From: Lewinella sp. 4G2
GTDB lineage: Bacteria; Bacteroidota; Bacteroidia; Chitinophagales; Saprospiraceae
Reading direction: 5' to 3'
Assembly: GCF_001625015.1 (NCBI RefSeq)
Contig: NZ_LVWJ02000014.1
Span: 2,418,001-2,482,000, forward strand
DNA: 64,000 nt
The stretch's first letter is position 1; each line of letters opens with the position of its first letter. The notes below the pieces were generated by a model. It had not been told where the DNA came from. It did not search any database and saw nothing but the letters and a program-made list of their open reading frames with translations. The position numbers were made by a program, and so were the translations under genes. Shown here piece by piece: positions 9,059 to 17,317 of this stretch.

Positions 9059-9904
9059 ATGCGTTACCCATTTTTACTTGCCTTTTTGCTTGGCTTCTAC
9101 GTCAGCGCCTGCTCCGATGCCGTTCAGAACGATCTGGGCGCTGCCGCGGGTGCCACAGAGGTGGGCACGGAACCTAGTCTTTTGGACGTACAGGACCGCA
9201 AACTGCTGTGGTCCGATGAATTTGACGGGACTGAGTTGGATATGAGTAATTGGTCCTACGCCCTTGGCGACGGTTGCCCAAATCTATGCGGCTGGGGGAA
9301 TAACGAACGGCAATTGTACACCGAGGACAACCACCATTTCGCGGACGGAAAACTCGTCATCACCGTGGAAAAGGACGGTGACGAATACACCTCCACCCGC
9401 CTCCTCAGCCAGGGGAAGCAGGAGTTCAAATACGGTTACATCGAGACCCGCGCCAAGGTGCCGACGGGCCACGGTATCTGGCCGGCCTTCTGGATGCTGG
9501 GCACGAACATTGATGAAGTCGGTTGGCCCCTTTGCGGTGAAATCGACGTTATGGAGTACGTAGGCAGAAAGCCCGATGAGGTTTTCACCACACTCCACAC
9601 CAAGGCTAACCACGGCGATGATGGCAGCTCCAGAATTACGCCTTACCCAAGTATCGAGGAGGGCTTCCACACCTTCGGAGTGGACTGGACGGCCGAGCAG
9701 ATGGAGTTCTTCGTGGACGGTAAATCCGTTTTCGTTTTTGACCCCAAAGAACGTACGGAGGAAGTGTGGCCTTTCGACCAGCCTTTCTACCTGCTCCTAA
9801 ACGTGGCCGTAGGCGGCAACTTCGGTGGCCCCGAGGTGGATGACACGATCTTCCCGCAACAATTCATCGTGGATTACGTCCGCGTTTACGAACCCAAAGA
9901 ATAA
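9059..9904 (+). CDS. GH16 laminarinase-type lipoprotein, minimal form
   Basis: 281 residues from the ATG at 9059. This start is preferred to one 81 bp upstream inside the previous gene because it directly gives a lipoprotein signal (FYVSAC). A short linker follows, then a single GH16 domain (about 45-280). CGEIDVME gives nucleophile Glu161 and acid/base Glu166, and GWGNNERQLYT matches the laminarinase substrate-cleft motif. Unlike the upstream paralogue it has no PKD or accessory modules, so the two enzymes may act on different chain lengths or cell-surface positions (inference). The linker just after the lipobox contains a copy of the 18-bp interspersed repeat, read as GAAAGA. Confidence 0.92.
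   Translation: MRYPFLLAFLLGFYVSACSDAVQNDLGAAAGATEVGTEPSLLDVQDRKLLWSDEFDGTELDMSNWSYALGDGCPNLCGWGNNERQLYTEDNHHFADGKLVITVEKDGDEYTSTRLLSQGKQEFKYGYIETRAKVPTGHGIWPAFWMLGTNIDEVGWPLCGEIDVMEYVGRKPDEVFTTLHTKANHGDDGSSRITPYPSIEEGFHTFGVDWTAEQMEFFVDGKSVFVFDPKERTEEVWPFDQPFYLLLNVAVGGNFGGPEVDDTIFPQQFIVDYVRVYEPKE
9136..9153 (+). repeat. 18-bp interspersed repeat, copy 2
   Basis: Exact consensus with R=G and final extra C. Inside the second GH16 gene, sense, read as GAAAGA in the linker after the lipidated Cys. Confidence 0.85.
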
Positions 9905-9917
9905 ACTCAATTAACCG

Positions 9918-9932
9918 CGGCCCCCCGGGCCG
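9918..9932 (+). other. intercistronic GC hairpin
   Basis: CGGCCC-CCC-GGGCCG is a perfect 6-bp GC stem between the second GH16 gene and the T9SS-secreted protein. It has no T-tract and probably acts on mRNA stability (inference). Confidence 0.4.
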
Positions 9933-9968
9933 TTGGTCTTCCTTTTATTAATCGCAAAATTCATTGAA

Positions 9969-12848
9969 ATGAGATCATGCTTTACAATTTTCGTGATGTT
10001 GCTGCTGTCCACGTTCGTGGCGGCGCAAACCACAATTCTCGACTTCGAGGGCGCCGCCCCGGAGACGATTGACTTTAACGGCTCGGCCACTACGGTTATC
10101 GCGAACCCCGATCAATCCGGCGAAAATACTTCGGCGATGGTGGCGCAGAACGTCGTCCCCGCGGGTGCAGCGTTTGCGGGTTCCATCCGTCCCATTTCCG
10201 TCGACTTTGCGAACGGAACGCTCTTTACGCTCCAGGTATGGTCACCCATCGCTAATGCCCCCGTGCTGCTCAAGCTGGAAGAAGGTGGCGGTGGTGCCTT
10301 CACCGAGCGCCAGGCAGTGGCCAGTGGCGCGGCGATGAGCTGGCAGACCGTAGAGTTCGACTTTGGTGGAGAGGCCATTCGGAGTTACCCCAACATTACC
10401 CTGTTCATGAACTTCAACGTGATCGGCGGCGAGGAACTGACCTTCTTTTATGACAACCTCATCCAGACCGTCGGTGGCGGCGGAGGCGGCGGCGGTGTTG
10501 CCGGCCCATCGAGTGCCGCGCCGACGCCTACTCGGGATGCTAGCGATGTCGTTTCCCTGTACAGTGATGCCTATGATAACGTGACGGTGGCCACCTTTGC
10601 CGCCGGGTTTAGTAACGCCACGCTGATTGATACCAGCTTCGACAACAACCCGACCCTCTACTACCAAAATTTAGGTTTTGCCGGCATTGAGACCGGCCCC
10701 GAGGATGGTCTGGATCTGGTCGAGGCAGAAATGACTCACTTACACATGAGTTTCTACAGCCCGAACAGCACCATCTTCAAGGTGAAGTTGGTCGACTTTG
10801 GTGGTGACGGATTTGGTGGCGACAATGCTGACTTGGAGTTTGAAGTTCCCGCCTTCCCCGCCCAAAACGAGTGGGTTTCGGTGGAAATTCCCCTGGTAGC
10901 TTTCTTTGGTGTACCCCTTACCGACGTTGCTCAAATCATCATCGTAAGCGAGCCCTTCCCAAGTTCCGATGTTTTCATCGACAACATCTACTTCTACCGG
11001 GATGATTCACCCGTCCTTTCGCAAGTAGACCTGCCCGTAACGTTTGACGAGGCTGGTGTAGATTACTCTCTCTTCGATTTTGAAGGCGCTTCTTCCATGC
11101 TCGTGGATGACCCCACCATGACGGGTAATACCGTAGTCTCTACCACGAAGAATGCCGGTGCCGCTACGTTTGCCGGTACAACGATTACGGCTGCTGGACC
11201 ACCACAGACTGGTTTTGCCAGCCCCATCCCCGTATCCGAAGGGAATACGACGATGACTGTCCGGGTATGGTCCCCCACGGCGGGCACAAACGTCCGCCTC
11301 AAGATTGAGGATGCCGGCGACGCCACGGTAAGCGTGGAGACGGAGGCTACCACTACTATCGCCATGAACTGGGAGGTATTGACCTTTGATTTCGCCAACC
11401 AGGCGGCGGGTACGGCGCCAATCAACTTTGCGTCGAATTACAATAAGGCCACCATCTTCTTCGATTTCGGTAACTCTCCTACGGAGGCGGCTACCTACTT
11501 CTGGGACGACGTACAGTTTGATGAAGGTAACGGCGGTGGCGGCGACGCGCTGCTCGATCTGCCCATCACCTTTGACAACTCAGATGTCTCTTACGGTTTT
11601 ATCGACTTCGGAGGTGCGATGTCTAACCGGATCGAAGATCCCACGATGGCGGGTAACCAGGTGGGAGAATTCACCAAGACTGCTGGAGCTTTGCTTTTCG
11701 CTGGTACCGTACTCATCACTCAGGATGGCCCCAACGAAGCACTGGCCAGCCGGATCAACTTCACGGAGGATGCTAACGTGATCTCCATGCGCGTATGGTC
11801 GCCTACCGCCGGCACCCCGGTACGGATCAAGGTAGAGAATGCCGCCGACGGCGGCCAATCCGTTGAAGCCCAGGTGAACACTACCGTGGCAATGGAATGG
11901 GAGACCCTGTTCTTTGATTTCCGCGAAGAGATTGAGGGTGCACCGATCGACTACAACCGCGTGTACGACAAGATCGTCGTCTTCTTTGATTTTGGCAGCA
12001 CGCCAATGACGATCGAGGAGGAAGCTACTTACTACTACGATGACATCATCTTCACTGGCGACAACGAAGGTGGCGACGGCGGCGGTGGCGGTACGGATGA
12101 GAATCTCGTAGCCCTCCCCGTAGACTTCAACAACCCGATGACCAATCACGATCTTGGTGACTTCGCCGGCGCCAGTTCCACGCTGGTGGCGGACCCGACT
12201 GACGCCTCAAACACCGTAGTGGAAACCGTGAAGAACATTGGCGCTCAGACGTTTGCCGGTACCACCATGGGTGCTACTAACGGTATGCGTGAAGCCATCG
12301 GTTTCAATGAGAACCAGAATACCGTCAGCGTCCGCGTTTGGTCTCCTACGGCGGGCACACCCGTTCGCGTGAAGGTGGAGAACGCCGACGATGGATCCAT
12401 CAGCGTGGAAACGGAAGTACTCACTACCGTTGCCATGGAATGGGAAACGCTCGAGTTCGACTTCCGCGAGAACGCTACGGAGAACACGCTGAACTACGAT
12501 GCCGTCTACGATAAGCTGACGATCTTCTTTGACTTCGGTAACGCAGCGGCCGTCGCCTCCACTTACTACTGGGATGACGTAATTCTGCTTGACGCTACAT
12601 CCGTCACGGCCCCAATCACCGGCGTGCTTGGCGCCTACCCGAACCCCGTTGCGGACCGCCTCACCCTGACTGCTCCCCGTCAGATGGACCAGATCACGGT
12701 TTACTCCATGACCGGAGCCAAAGTCGGTACCTGGGCAGCTGGTTCCGACCGGATGGACCTCGACGTTGCGCACTTCGTGCCCGGCACCTACGTAGCCATC
12801 GTGGTTGCCGGCGATGAGGTGTACTCCGTGAAGTTTATGCGCCGCTAA
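9969..12848 (+). CDS. T9SS-secreted multi-module glucan-binding protein
   Basis: 959 residues from the ATG at 9969, which begins a classical signal peptide (MRSCFTIFVMLLLSTFVAAQ). Modules in order: one CBM-like module of the type in the upstream SGBP (about 23-165), a Gly-rich linker, a different module of about 175 residues, three more CBM-like modules separated by Gly/Asp linkers, and a C-terminal type IX secretion sorting domain (GAYPNPVADRLTL ... GTYVAIV). The repeats share NP/DPTMxGN, VWSPTAGTxVR, TVAMEWETL and YYWDD signatures. No catalytic residues are recognised. It is the last gene of the operon, followed by two terminators. Likely role: cell-surface or secreted capture of the polysaccharide cleaved by the GH16 enzymes; that is inference. 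Confidence 0.82.
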   Translation: MRSCFTIFVMLLLSTFVAAQTTILDFEGAAPETIDFNGSATTVIANPDQSGENTSAMVAQNVVPAGAAFAGSIRPISVDFANGTLFTLQVWSPIANAPVLLKLEEGGGGAFTERQAVASGAAMSWQTVEFDFGGEAIRSYPNITLFMNFNVIGGEELTFFYDNLIQTVGGGGGGGGVAGPSSAAPTPTRDASDVVSLYSDAYDNVTVATFAAGFSNATLIDTSFDNNPTLYYQNLGFAGIETGPEDGLDLVEAEMTHLHMSFYSPNSTIFKVKLVDFGGDGFGGDNADLEFEVPAFPAQNEWVSVEIPLVAFFGVPLTDVAQIIIVSEPFPSSDVFIDNIYFYRDDSPVLSQVDLPVTFDEAGVDYSLFDFEGASSMLVDDPTMTGNTVVSTTKNAGAATFAGTTITAAGPPQTGFASPIPVSEGNTTMTVRVWSPTAGTNVRLKIEDAGDATVSVETEATTTIAMNWEVLTFDFANQAAGTAPINFASNYNKATIFFDFGNSPTEAATYFWDDVQFDEGNGGGGDALLDLPITFDNSDVSYGFIDFGGAMSNRIEDPTMAGNQVGEFTKTAGALLFAGTVLITQDGPNEALASRINFTEDANVISMRVWSPTAGTPVRIKVENAADGGQSVEAQVNTTVAMEWETLFFDFREEIEGAPIDYNRVYDKIVVFFDFGSTPMTIEEEATYYYDDIIFTGDNEGGDGGGGGTDENLVALPVDFNNPMTNHDLGDFAGASSTLVADPTDASNTVVETVKNIGAQTFAGTTMGATNGMREAIGFNENQNTVSVRVWSPTAGTPVRVKVENADDGSISVETEVLTTVAMEWETLEFDFRENATENTLNYDAVYDKLTIFFDFGNAAAVASTYYWDDVILLDATSVTAPITGVLGAYPNPVADRLTLTAPRQMDQITVYSMTGAKVGTWAAGSDRMDLDVAHFVPGTYVAIVVAGDEVYSVKFMRR

Positions 12849-12853
12849 ACGTT

Positions 12854-12892
12854 AAGCGAAAGCATGGCGACTCTGCTTTGCTTTCGCTTTTA
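12854..12892 (+). terminator. intrinsic terminator of the glucan locus, first
   Basis: AAGCGAAAGC pairs perfectly with GCTTTCGCTT (12854-12863 and 12880-12889), ending in a short T run six bases after the last stop codon. Confidence 0.75.
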
Positions 12893-12928
12893 CAGAAAAG
12901 CTTTTTGTACTATTGAGTTTTAATGATC

Positions 12929-12966
12929 ACCTGTGGATGGCAATTGCCGTCCGCAGGTTTTTTTTT
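12929..12966 (+). terminator. intrinsic terminator, second
   Basis: ACCTGTGGA and TCCGCAGGT pair with one mismatch and lead into nine T residues. It is a textbook terminator on the plus strand 40 bp after the first, shielding the convergent rarA. Confidence 0.85.
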
Positions 12967-13034
12967 GCGCGTGGCGCTTGATCCGTAATAAGTATTATTC
13001 CATCCGCTACGGGCATTTTGGGACATGAAACGCA

Positions 13035-14312
13035 TCAATAGTACTTTCCGCCCCACCATTGCTTGAGCCGTTCCAGGATGGTCTTTTCGCTGGGGTTATT
13101 GGGCTTGGGGACGAAGAAGGCGGTGCCCGACAATTCCTCCGGCAGGTATTCCTGGGCCTTGAAATTGCCGGGGTTATCGTGGCTGTAATTGTAGTTTTTG
13201 CCGTAATCCAGTTGCTTCATCAGCTTCGTGGGCGCATTACGCAGGTGCAGAGGAACGGGGAGGGTGCCCGTCTTCCGAACGGCGGACTGGGCAGCACCGA
13301 TGGCGGCGTAGCTCGAGTTTGATTTCGGGCTGGAGGCCAAATAAACGGTAGCCTGTGAAAGGATGATCCGTGCTTCGGGGAAGCCCACCATCTGGGCTGC
13401 CTGGGCGGCCGTGGTAGCTAGCAACAGGGCGTTAGGATTGGCCAACCCAATGTCTTCCGACGCGGAAATAATGAGCCGCCGGGTGATGAACTTTACGTCT
13501 TCCCCGCCCTCGATCATACGTGCGAGCCAGTACACGGCGCCGTTCGGGTCGGAGCCGCGGATGGATTTGATCATGGCCGAGGCGATGTCGTAATGCTGTT
13601 CCCCGGTCTTATCGTAACGGGTGGGATTGGAGTGGATCCGTGCTTTGATGCGGGCTTCGTCCACCACGATTGCTTCCCCTTCGCTTGGCGCGTCGTTGGT
13701 GACCAATTCGATGAGGTTGTACAGTCGGCGTCCGTCGCCACCGGAGTAGCGGAAGAGGCTTTCGTAGTCGTCGATCCTAATTTGCTTGCCCTTTAGCATT
13801 GTATCCTGCGTCAGCGCCCGATCGACCATGCTTTTGAGTTCGTCAGCACTCAGTGGCTCGAGGATGTAAACCTGGCAGCGGCTAAGGAGGGCGGGGATGA
13901 CCTCGAAACTGGGGTTCTCCGTCGTGGCCCCGATAAGGGTGACGGTACCGGCTTCGACGGCGCCGAGGAGACTGTCCTGCTGCGACTTGGAGAAACGGTG
14001 GATCTCATCGATGAAGAGGATGGGGGAGGCGCGGTCAAAAAACCGCCCCCGCTTGGCCTTGTCGATGGTTTCGCGCACGTCCTTTACTCCGGAATTGATG
14101 GCGGAGAGCATATAAAAGGGTACCTCCAGCTGGCTGGAAATGATCTTCGCCAGGGTGGTTTTGCCCACGCCGGGTGGGCCCCACAGAATGAAGCTCGGTA
14201 AACGCTTGGTTTCGACTGCTTGCCGAAGGACGGCCCCCGGGCCAACGAGATGCGTTTGGCCGACGTAGTCGTCCAGGGTGGAGGGGCGCATTCTTTCGGC
14301 TAGGGGTTGCAT
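13035..14312 (-). CDS. rarA: replication-associated recombination protein A (AAA ATPase)
   Basis: 425 residues, the usual length for RarA/MgsA. The N-terminal [18 protein letters not shown], Walker [10 protein letters not shown], Walker [10 protein letters not shown] and sensor 1 GATTENPSF are all visible. The C-terminal part has [21 protein letters not shown] and [12 protein letters not shown], the helical tetramerisation region of this family. Family role: clamp-loader-like ATPase acting at stalled forks with SSB. It is monocistronic in this view, convergent with the glucan locus and separated from it by terminators. Confidence 0.96.
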   Translation of the reverse strand: MQPLAERMRPSTLDDYVGQTHLVGPGAVLRQAVETKRLPSFILWGPPGVGKTTLAKIISSQLEVPFYMLSAINSGVKDVRETIDKAKRGRFFDRASPILFIDEIHRFSKSQQDSLLGAVEAGTVTLIGATTENPSFEVIPALLSRCQVYILEPLSADELKSMVDRALTQDTMLKGKQIRIDDYESLFRYSGGDGRRLYNLIELVTNDAPSEGEAIVVDEARIKARIHSNPTRYDKTGEQHYDIASAMIKSIRGSDPNGAVYWLARMIEGGEDVKFITRRLIISASEDIGLANPNALLLATTAAQAAQMVGFPEARIILSQATVYLASSPKSNSSYAAIGAAQSAVRKTGTLPVPLHLRNAPTKLMKQLDYGKNYNYSHDNPGNFKAQEYLPEELSGTAFFVPKPNNPSEKTILERLKQWWGGKYY

Positions 14313-14340
14313 GGTTTTTGGTTTGGGAGTGAAGGTATGC

Positions 14341-14835
14341 GATTCACTCGATTCGGCTTATGCTGATGGTTCTTTCTGCTCCTGGCCTCCAAGCCAGGCC
14401 TTCCCTGTAGTCTGGCCTTTAGGCCAGGCAGTGTAGACATGCCTGCAATCTCGTCGAGCACTTCTTCTGTGACACTTCATTTCAGAAGAAAAGAAGCAAA
14501 ATTCTTGTCCTTTAACCGTGGCTTAACGCGATTGTGCTTTCGGCTCCTTGCCTCCAGGCCGGGTTTCTTCAAGCTTTAGGGATTTGATTTTCTCCTCTAC
14601 CACTTCTTTTGTGACCAAAAGAAGCAAAAGTCTTGTCCTGTGCAGGTGGCTTAACGCAAAATTTCTTCGGATTGGCTAAACGCTGCAAACTCGCTCAGCG
14701 ATCTGTTTTTCAAGCTCAATCTTCAGCCTGCATTAGACTTCGGTTCCAATCATCAACAGCATCAGCTCGAACAGCGCAGCGTTCTTCACGCCAATCCGAA
14801 GAAATTTTACTACCACCTGCAAGGGACGGATATCT
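14341..14835. repeat. duplicated and palindromic intergenic element
   Basis: The 574-bp gap between rarA and the acetyltransferase is filled by repeat structure. Two hairpins based on CCTGGC/GCCAGG (14381-14398) and CTGGCCT/AGGCCAG (14412-14427) come first. Two diverged direct repeats follow (14459-14530 and 14601-14657) sharing CACTTCTTYTGTGAC, AAGAAGCAAAA, TCTTGTCC and GTGGCTTAACGC. Then a perfect 19-bp inverted repeat (14658-14676 with 14790-14808) encloses about 113 bp, and the homology of the arms continues outwards (GCAGGTGG / CCACCTGC). No credible gene lies inside. Confidence 0.7.
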
Positions 14836-14886
14836 CTCAAGGCTTCAGGTATCCTATCTAAAATTTAAAATCCAACGTCTAACGTC

Positions 14887-15339
14887 TCAATAAAAAACCA
14901 TTGCCCGATGAGGGATACCATCCTCATCGTAAATATCCCCAACACCCTCGAAGCCTACGCTGCCGTAGAAATCTTGCAGGTGGGCCTGGGCGCTGATCTT
15001 GATGGCTTGCTTTCCCCATAGGTCGAATAGGGCAGCGATGGAGGTGGTCATTAGCGGGCGGCCGACGCCTTTGCCGCGGGCGAAGGGGGCGGTGATCACG
15101 CGGCCGATGCTGGCGTACTCGGGATAGGAGACACCTTTGGGTACCAGGCGGGTGTAGGCGGCGAGGCGGCCCTCTTCGGTGAGGCCGAGGACGTGGTGGG
15201 AGGCTTGGTCCTTATCGTCCAGATCCTGGTAAGGGCAATTTTGTTCTACTACGAATACTGCGGCGCGGAGGCGGAGGATGGCGTAAAGCTGGTCGCGGCT
15301 GAGGGCATCGTAGGCCAGGGTTTGGTAGTGGAGCTGCAT
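14887..15339 (-). CDS. ElaA-like GNAT N-acetyltransferase
   Basis: 150 residues, a complete single GNAT domain. LYAILRLRAAVFVVEQNCPYQDLDDKD is the region diagnostic of the ElaA subfamily (quoted in two parts: LYAILRLRAAVFVVEQ and NCPYQDLD). The acetyl-CoA-binding motif A is IGRVITAPFARGKGVGRPL. ElaA proteins are acetyl-CoA-dependent transferases with undefined natural substrate. The stop codon adjoins the repeat-rich gap; the next gene upstream starts 66 bp away on the same strand. Confidence 0.88.
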   Translation of the reverse strand: MQLHYQTLAYDALSRDQLYAILRLRAAVFVVEQNCPYQDLDDKDQASHHVLGLTEEGRLAAYTRLVPKGVSYPEYASIGRVITAPFARGKGVGRPLMTTSIAALFDLWGKQAIKISAQAHLQDFYGSVGFEGVGDIYDEDGIPHRAMVFY

Positions 15340-15405
15340 GGCGCCAAGATAGAAACCAAGGCGAGTTTGGGGCTGCTCGATTGTCCGGGATGATGGTGCT
15401 GCTGG

Positions 15406-16140
15406 TTAACAGCCGCCGCTGGAAACGATGATCAGCGTCGTGCCCACCACGCGGATCTCGATGGCGCTCATCTCTGCATGGAAGATCAGGGCCTGGTTGG
15501 AGGGTACTTCCAAAATGTAGAAAGTTTCGCCGCTTTCGTCTTCGCGGGCTTCCCGGAGGTATTTGGTGGTGCCGAAGAACTGGTCCGCGATCAGGAAGCC
15601 TTCGTTGAGGGAAGCGAAGGGGAAAACGTAGGAGGTGGCGCCGTAGCCTTCGCCCTGTTCCATGGTGCAAGTCAGGCCGTCGCGGTAGGAGTAGAGGTAG
15701 CGTTCTTGGTAGTAGGCTTGGTCGCGGGACTCGAAATTACTGGTATCGGGGCGGCCGCCGATCGACTCCAACCAGGCGAACAGGTCGGGTTCCCCGTTGA
15801 CAATCGAGGGTGGGTCGAAGCGGGAGAGGAACCCGGCATACACCCAACCGGTGCCGCCTTCGTATTTGACTTCCACGTAGTGATCCAGCATACTCCAGGC
15901 GTCGGAGGTGACAGCCTCGTCATAAAAGTCAATATCGAATGCAGCGTAGGTGGGCAGCAGCAATTGTTCCCCGTATTCACCCGTCAATTCTACCTGGGTG
16001 CCGTGGTTCAATTTGCCAATTTTTTCGGCCTCCGCGTCACCGGCGGCTCGCACGGTTAGCCCGGATTTGGCCCACACGTGCATGGTTTGCTGGGCGTGCA
16101 GCGTCGTAGTAAACAGGAGGGCAAGCAGGAGAAAGCGCAT
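15406..16140 (-). CDS. secreted protein with bacterial SH3-like domain, unknown function
   Basis: 244 residues from the ATG at 16140 (an ATG 24 bp further upstream is in frame but would put a polar tail before the signal peptide). MRFLLLALLFTTTLHAQ is a signal peptide, and WAKSGLTVRAAGDAEAEKIG ... GTQVELTG resembles a bacterial SH3 (SH3b) domain at about residues 20-110, with EYGEQLLLP and GGTGWVYAGFLS as its later strands. The remaining 130 residues are not recognised. Such proteins are periplasmic or exported; a role at the cell wall is only suggested by the SH3b fold. Confidence 0.7.
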   Translation of the reverse strand: MRFLLLALLFTTTLHAQQTMHVWAKSGLTVRAAGDAEAEKIGKLNHGTQVELTGEYGEQLLLPTYAAFDIDFYDEAVTSDAWSMLDHYVEVKYEGGTGWVYAGFLSRFDPPSIVNGEPDLFAWLESIGGRPDTSNFESRDQAYYQERYLYSYRDGLTCTMEQGEGYGATSYVFPFASLNEGFLIADQFFGTTKYLREAREDESGETFYILEVPSNQALIFHAEMSAIEIRVVGTTLIIVSSGGC

Positions 16141-16317
16141 GATGGTCGTCGTTTGTTGGGCCAAAGATGCGGTCTTTTCTACTGCACCAAAAAGGGAACT
16201 AATATCCGCTGGCGATCAATTAGTATTTGCACGAGCCAAGCAATTCTTCTTTTAGGAGCGCCGAATGCGTACGTGACTTATCAGATTGCGCCCCGACAAA
16301 GTAAGGGACTTACTGCG

Positions 16318-16335
16318 TGGCGCTGCCGCAGGTGC
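16318..16335 (+). repeat. 18-bp interspersed repeat, copy 3
   Basis: Exact consensus (K=T, R=A), followed by T. Intergenic, between the stop codon of the 16355–17176 gene and the SH3-like gene start. Confidence 0.85.
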
Positions 16336-16354
16336 TACGTAAGGAACAAGGGGA

Positions 16355-17176
16355 TCATTCCCCACCGCGATTGGGCAGGCGGTAGCGAATTTGGAGAGCA
16401 GGGGAGAAGAAGTCGGACCCAGCCAAGGGATCCACTTCCAAACCTATTGCGGCATTATCCAGGACCTGGTAGGAAAACCCAGCGATGAAGCGCGTGTCCA
16501 GGTCAAATATTGTATTGCGTCGGAATTGCTCGGTAATTTCTCTTTCGATCACAATATCATTAAAGGGCGATACAAGCCGCTGGCCCAAAGCCAACTGGTA
16601 GTTCACGTTGAACCTCATCTGCATACCAACGTAGGGTTGGAAGCGGCTCTCCTTTAAAAAGTGGTAGGAAGCGGATAGGCTAACTCCCCCCTCACGAATC
16701 TTTTTATCAGCTACGAAGTAGAAGGCATCTTCGGGAAGGCCATCGCCGTTTTCTAGCGTGGCCGTCTGTTGGTAAGCTTGGTAGTTCAACCCGTAGCTGA
16801 GTTCGATACCGCTTGCGTAACGTCGGTGAGCCTTCACCGTAAACCGAACCTGCCAAACTCTATCGGCGAGGGTACGCCGCCGCCCTAACTCTGGCTCACT
16901 GAAATATTCACCGAGTAGTTCCGTACCGTTGAACAGCGTATCCGGCCTACGGTCACGCAGGCGGAGGGGCATGCCCTCAAAGTCAGTCGGGCGGGCAATC
17001 GTATCGGCGGCGGGGACGTAGATAGTAAAGCTCTCTTCCCGTTGCAGACTTGGATCCACCGTCAGGCTAAAATGCCAGCCCTCGCCGAAGGGTGAGCGGG
17101 TGGAGGGTGACGTCGATTGTGCGAAGCCGTAACCACCAAGCAAAAGGGTGGCGAGTAGAGTAAGGGTAAATCGCAA
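16355..17176 (-). CDS. predicted outer-membrane beta-barrel-like protein
   Basis: 273 residues with a signal peptide (MRFTLTLLATLLLGGYGFAQ). The remainder alternates hydrophobic and polar residues with many Tyr/Arg-rich strands (RYASGIELSYGLNYQAYQ; FQPYVGMQMRFNVNYQLA) and ends in QIRYRLPNR, as in small outer-membrane barrels. I do not recognise a family. It is divergent from the SIMPL-domain gene at 17318 and shares its 140-bp upstream region. Confidence 0.6.
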   Translation of the reverse strand: MRFTLTLLATLLLGGYGFAQSTSPSTRSPFGEGWHFSLTVDPSLQREESFTIYVPAADTIARPTDFEGMPLRLRDRRPDTLFNGTELLGEYFSEPELGRRRTLADRVWQVRFTVKAHRRYASGIELSYGLNYQAYQQTATLENGDGLPEDAFYFVADKKIREGGVSLSASYHFLKESRFQPYVGMQMRFNVNYQLALGQRLVSPFNDIVIEREITEQFRRNTIFDLDTRFIAGFSYQVLDNAAIGLEVDPLAGSDFFSPALQIRYRLPNRGGE

Positions 17177-17317
17177 GGTTTTGGGGTTTTATTACGGATA
17201 GGTAAAACGGTAACGCAGCGCAAGGTCCCACATTTTTTCTTAACGTTTCCAAGTAGACCAACCTTTGCCGGCCTTCGCCACTCCTTCGTATTTTTCGGAC
17301 CATTAAGCCTCAACCCC

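Noticed and set aside
14633-14893. Open frame of 86 codons in the rarA–acetyltransferase gap.
   Set aside because: It spans both arms of the inverted repeat and has a Ser/Arg-rich translation with no family likeness.
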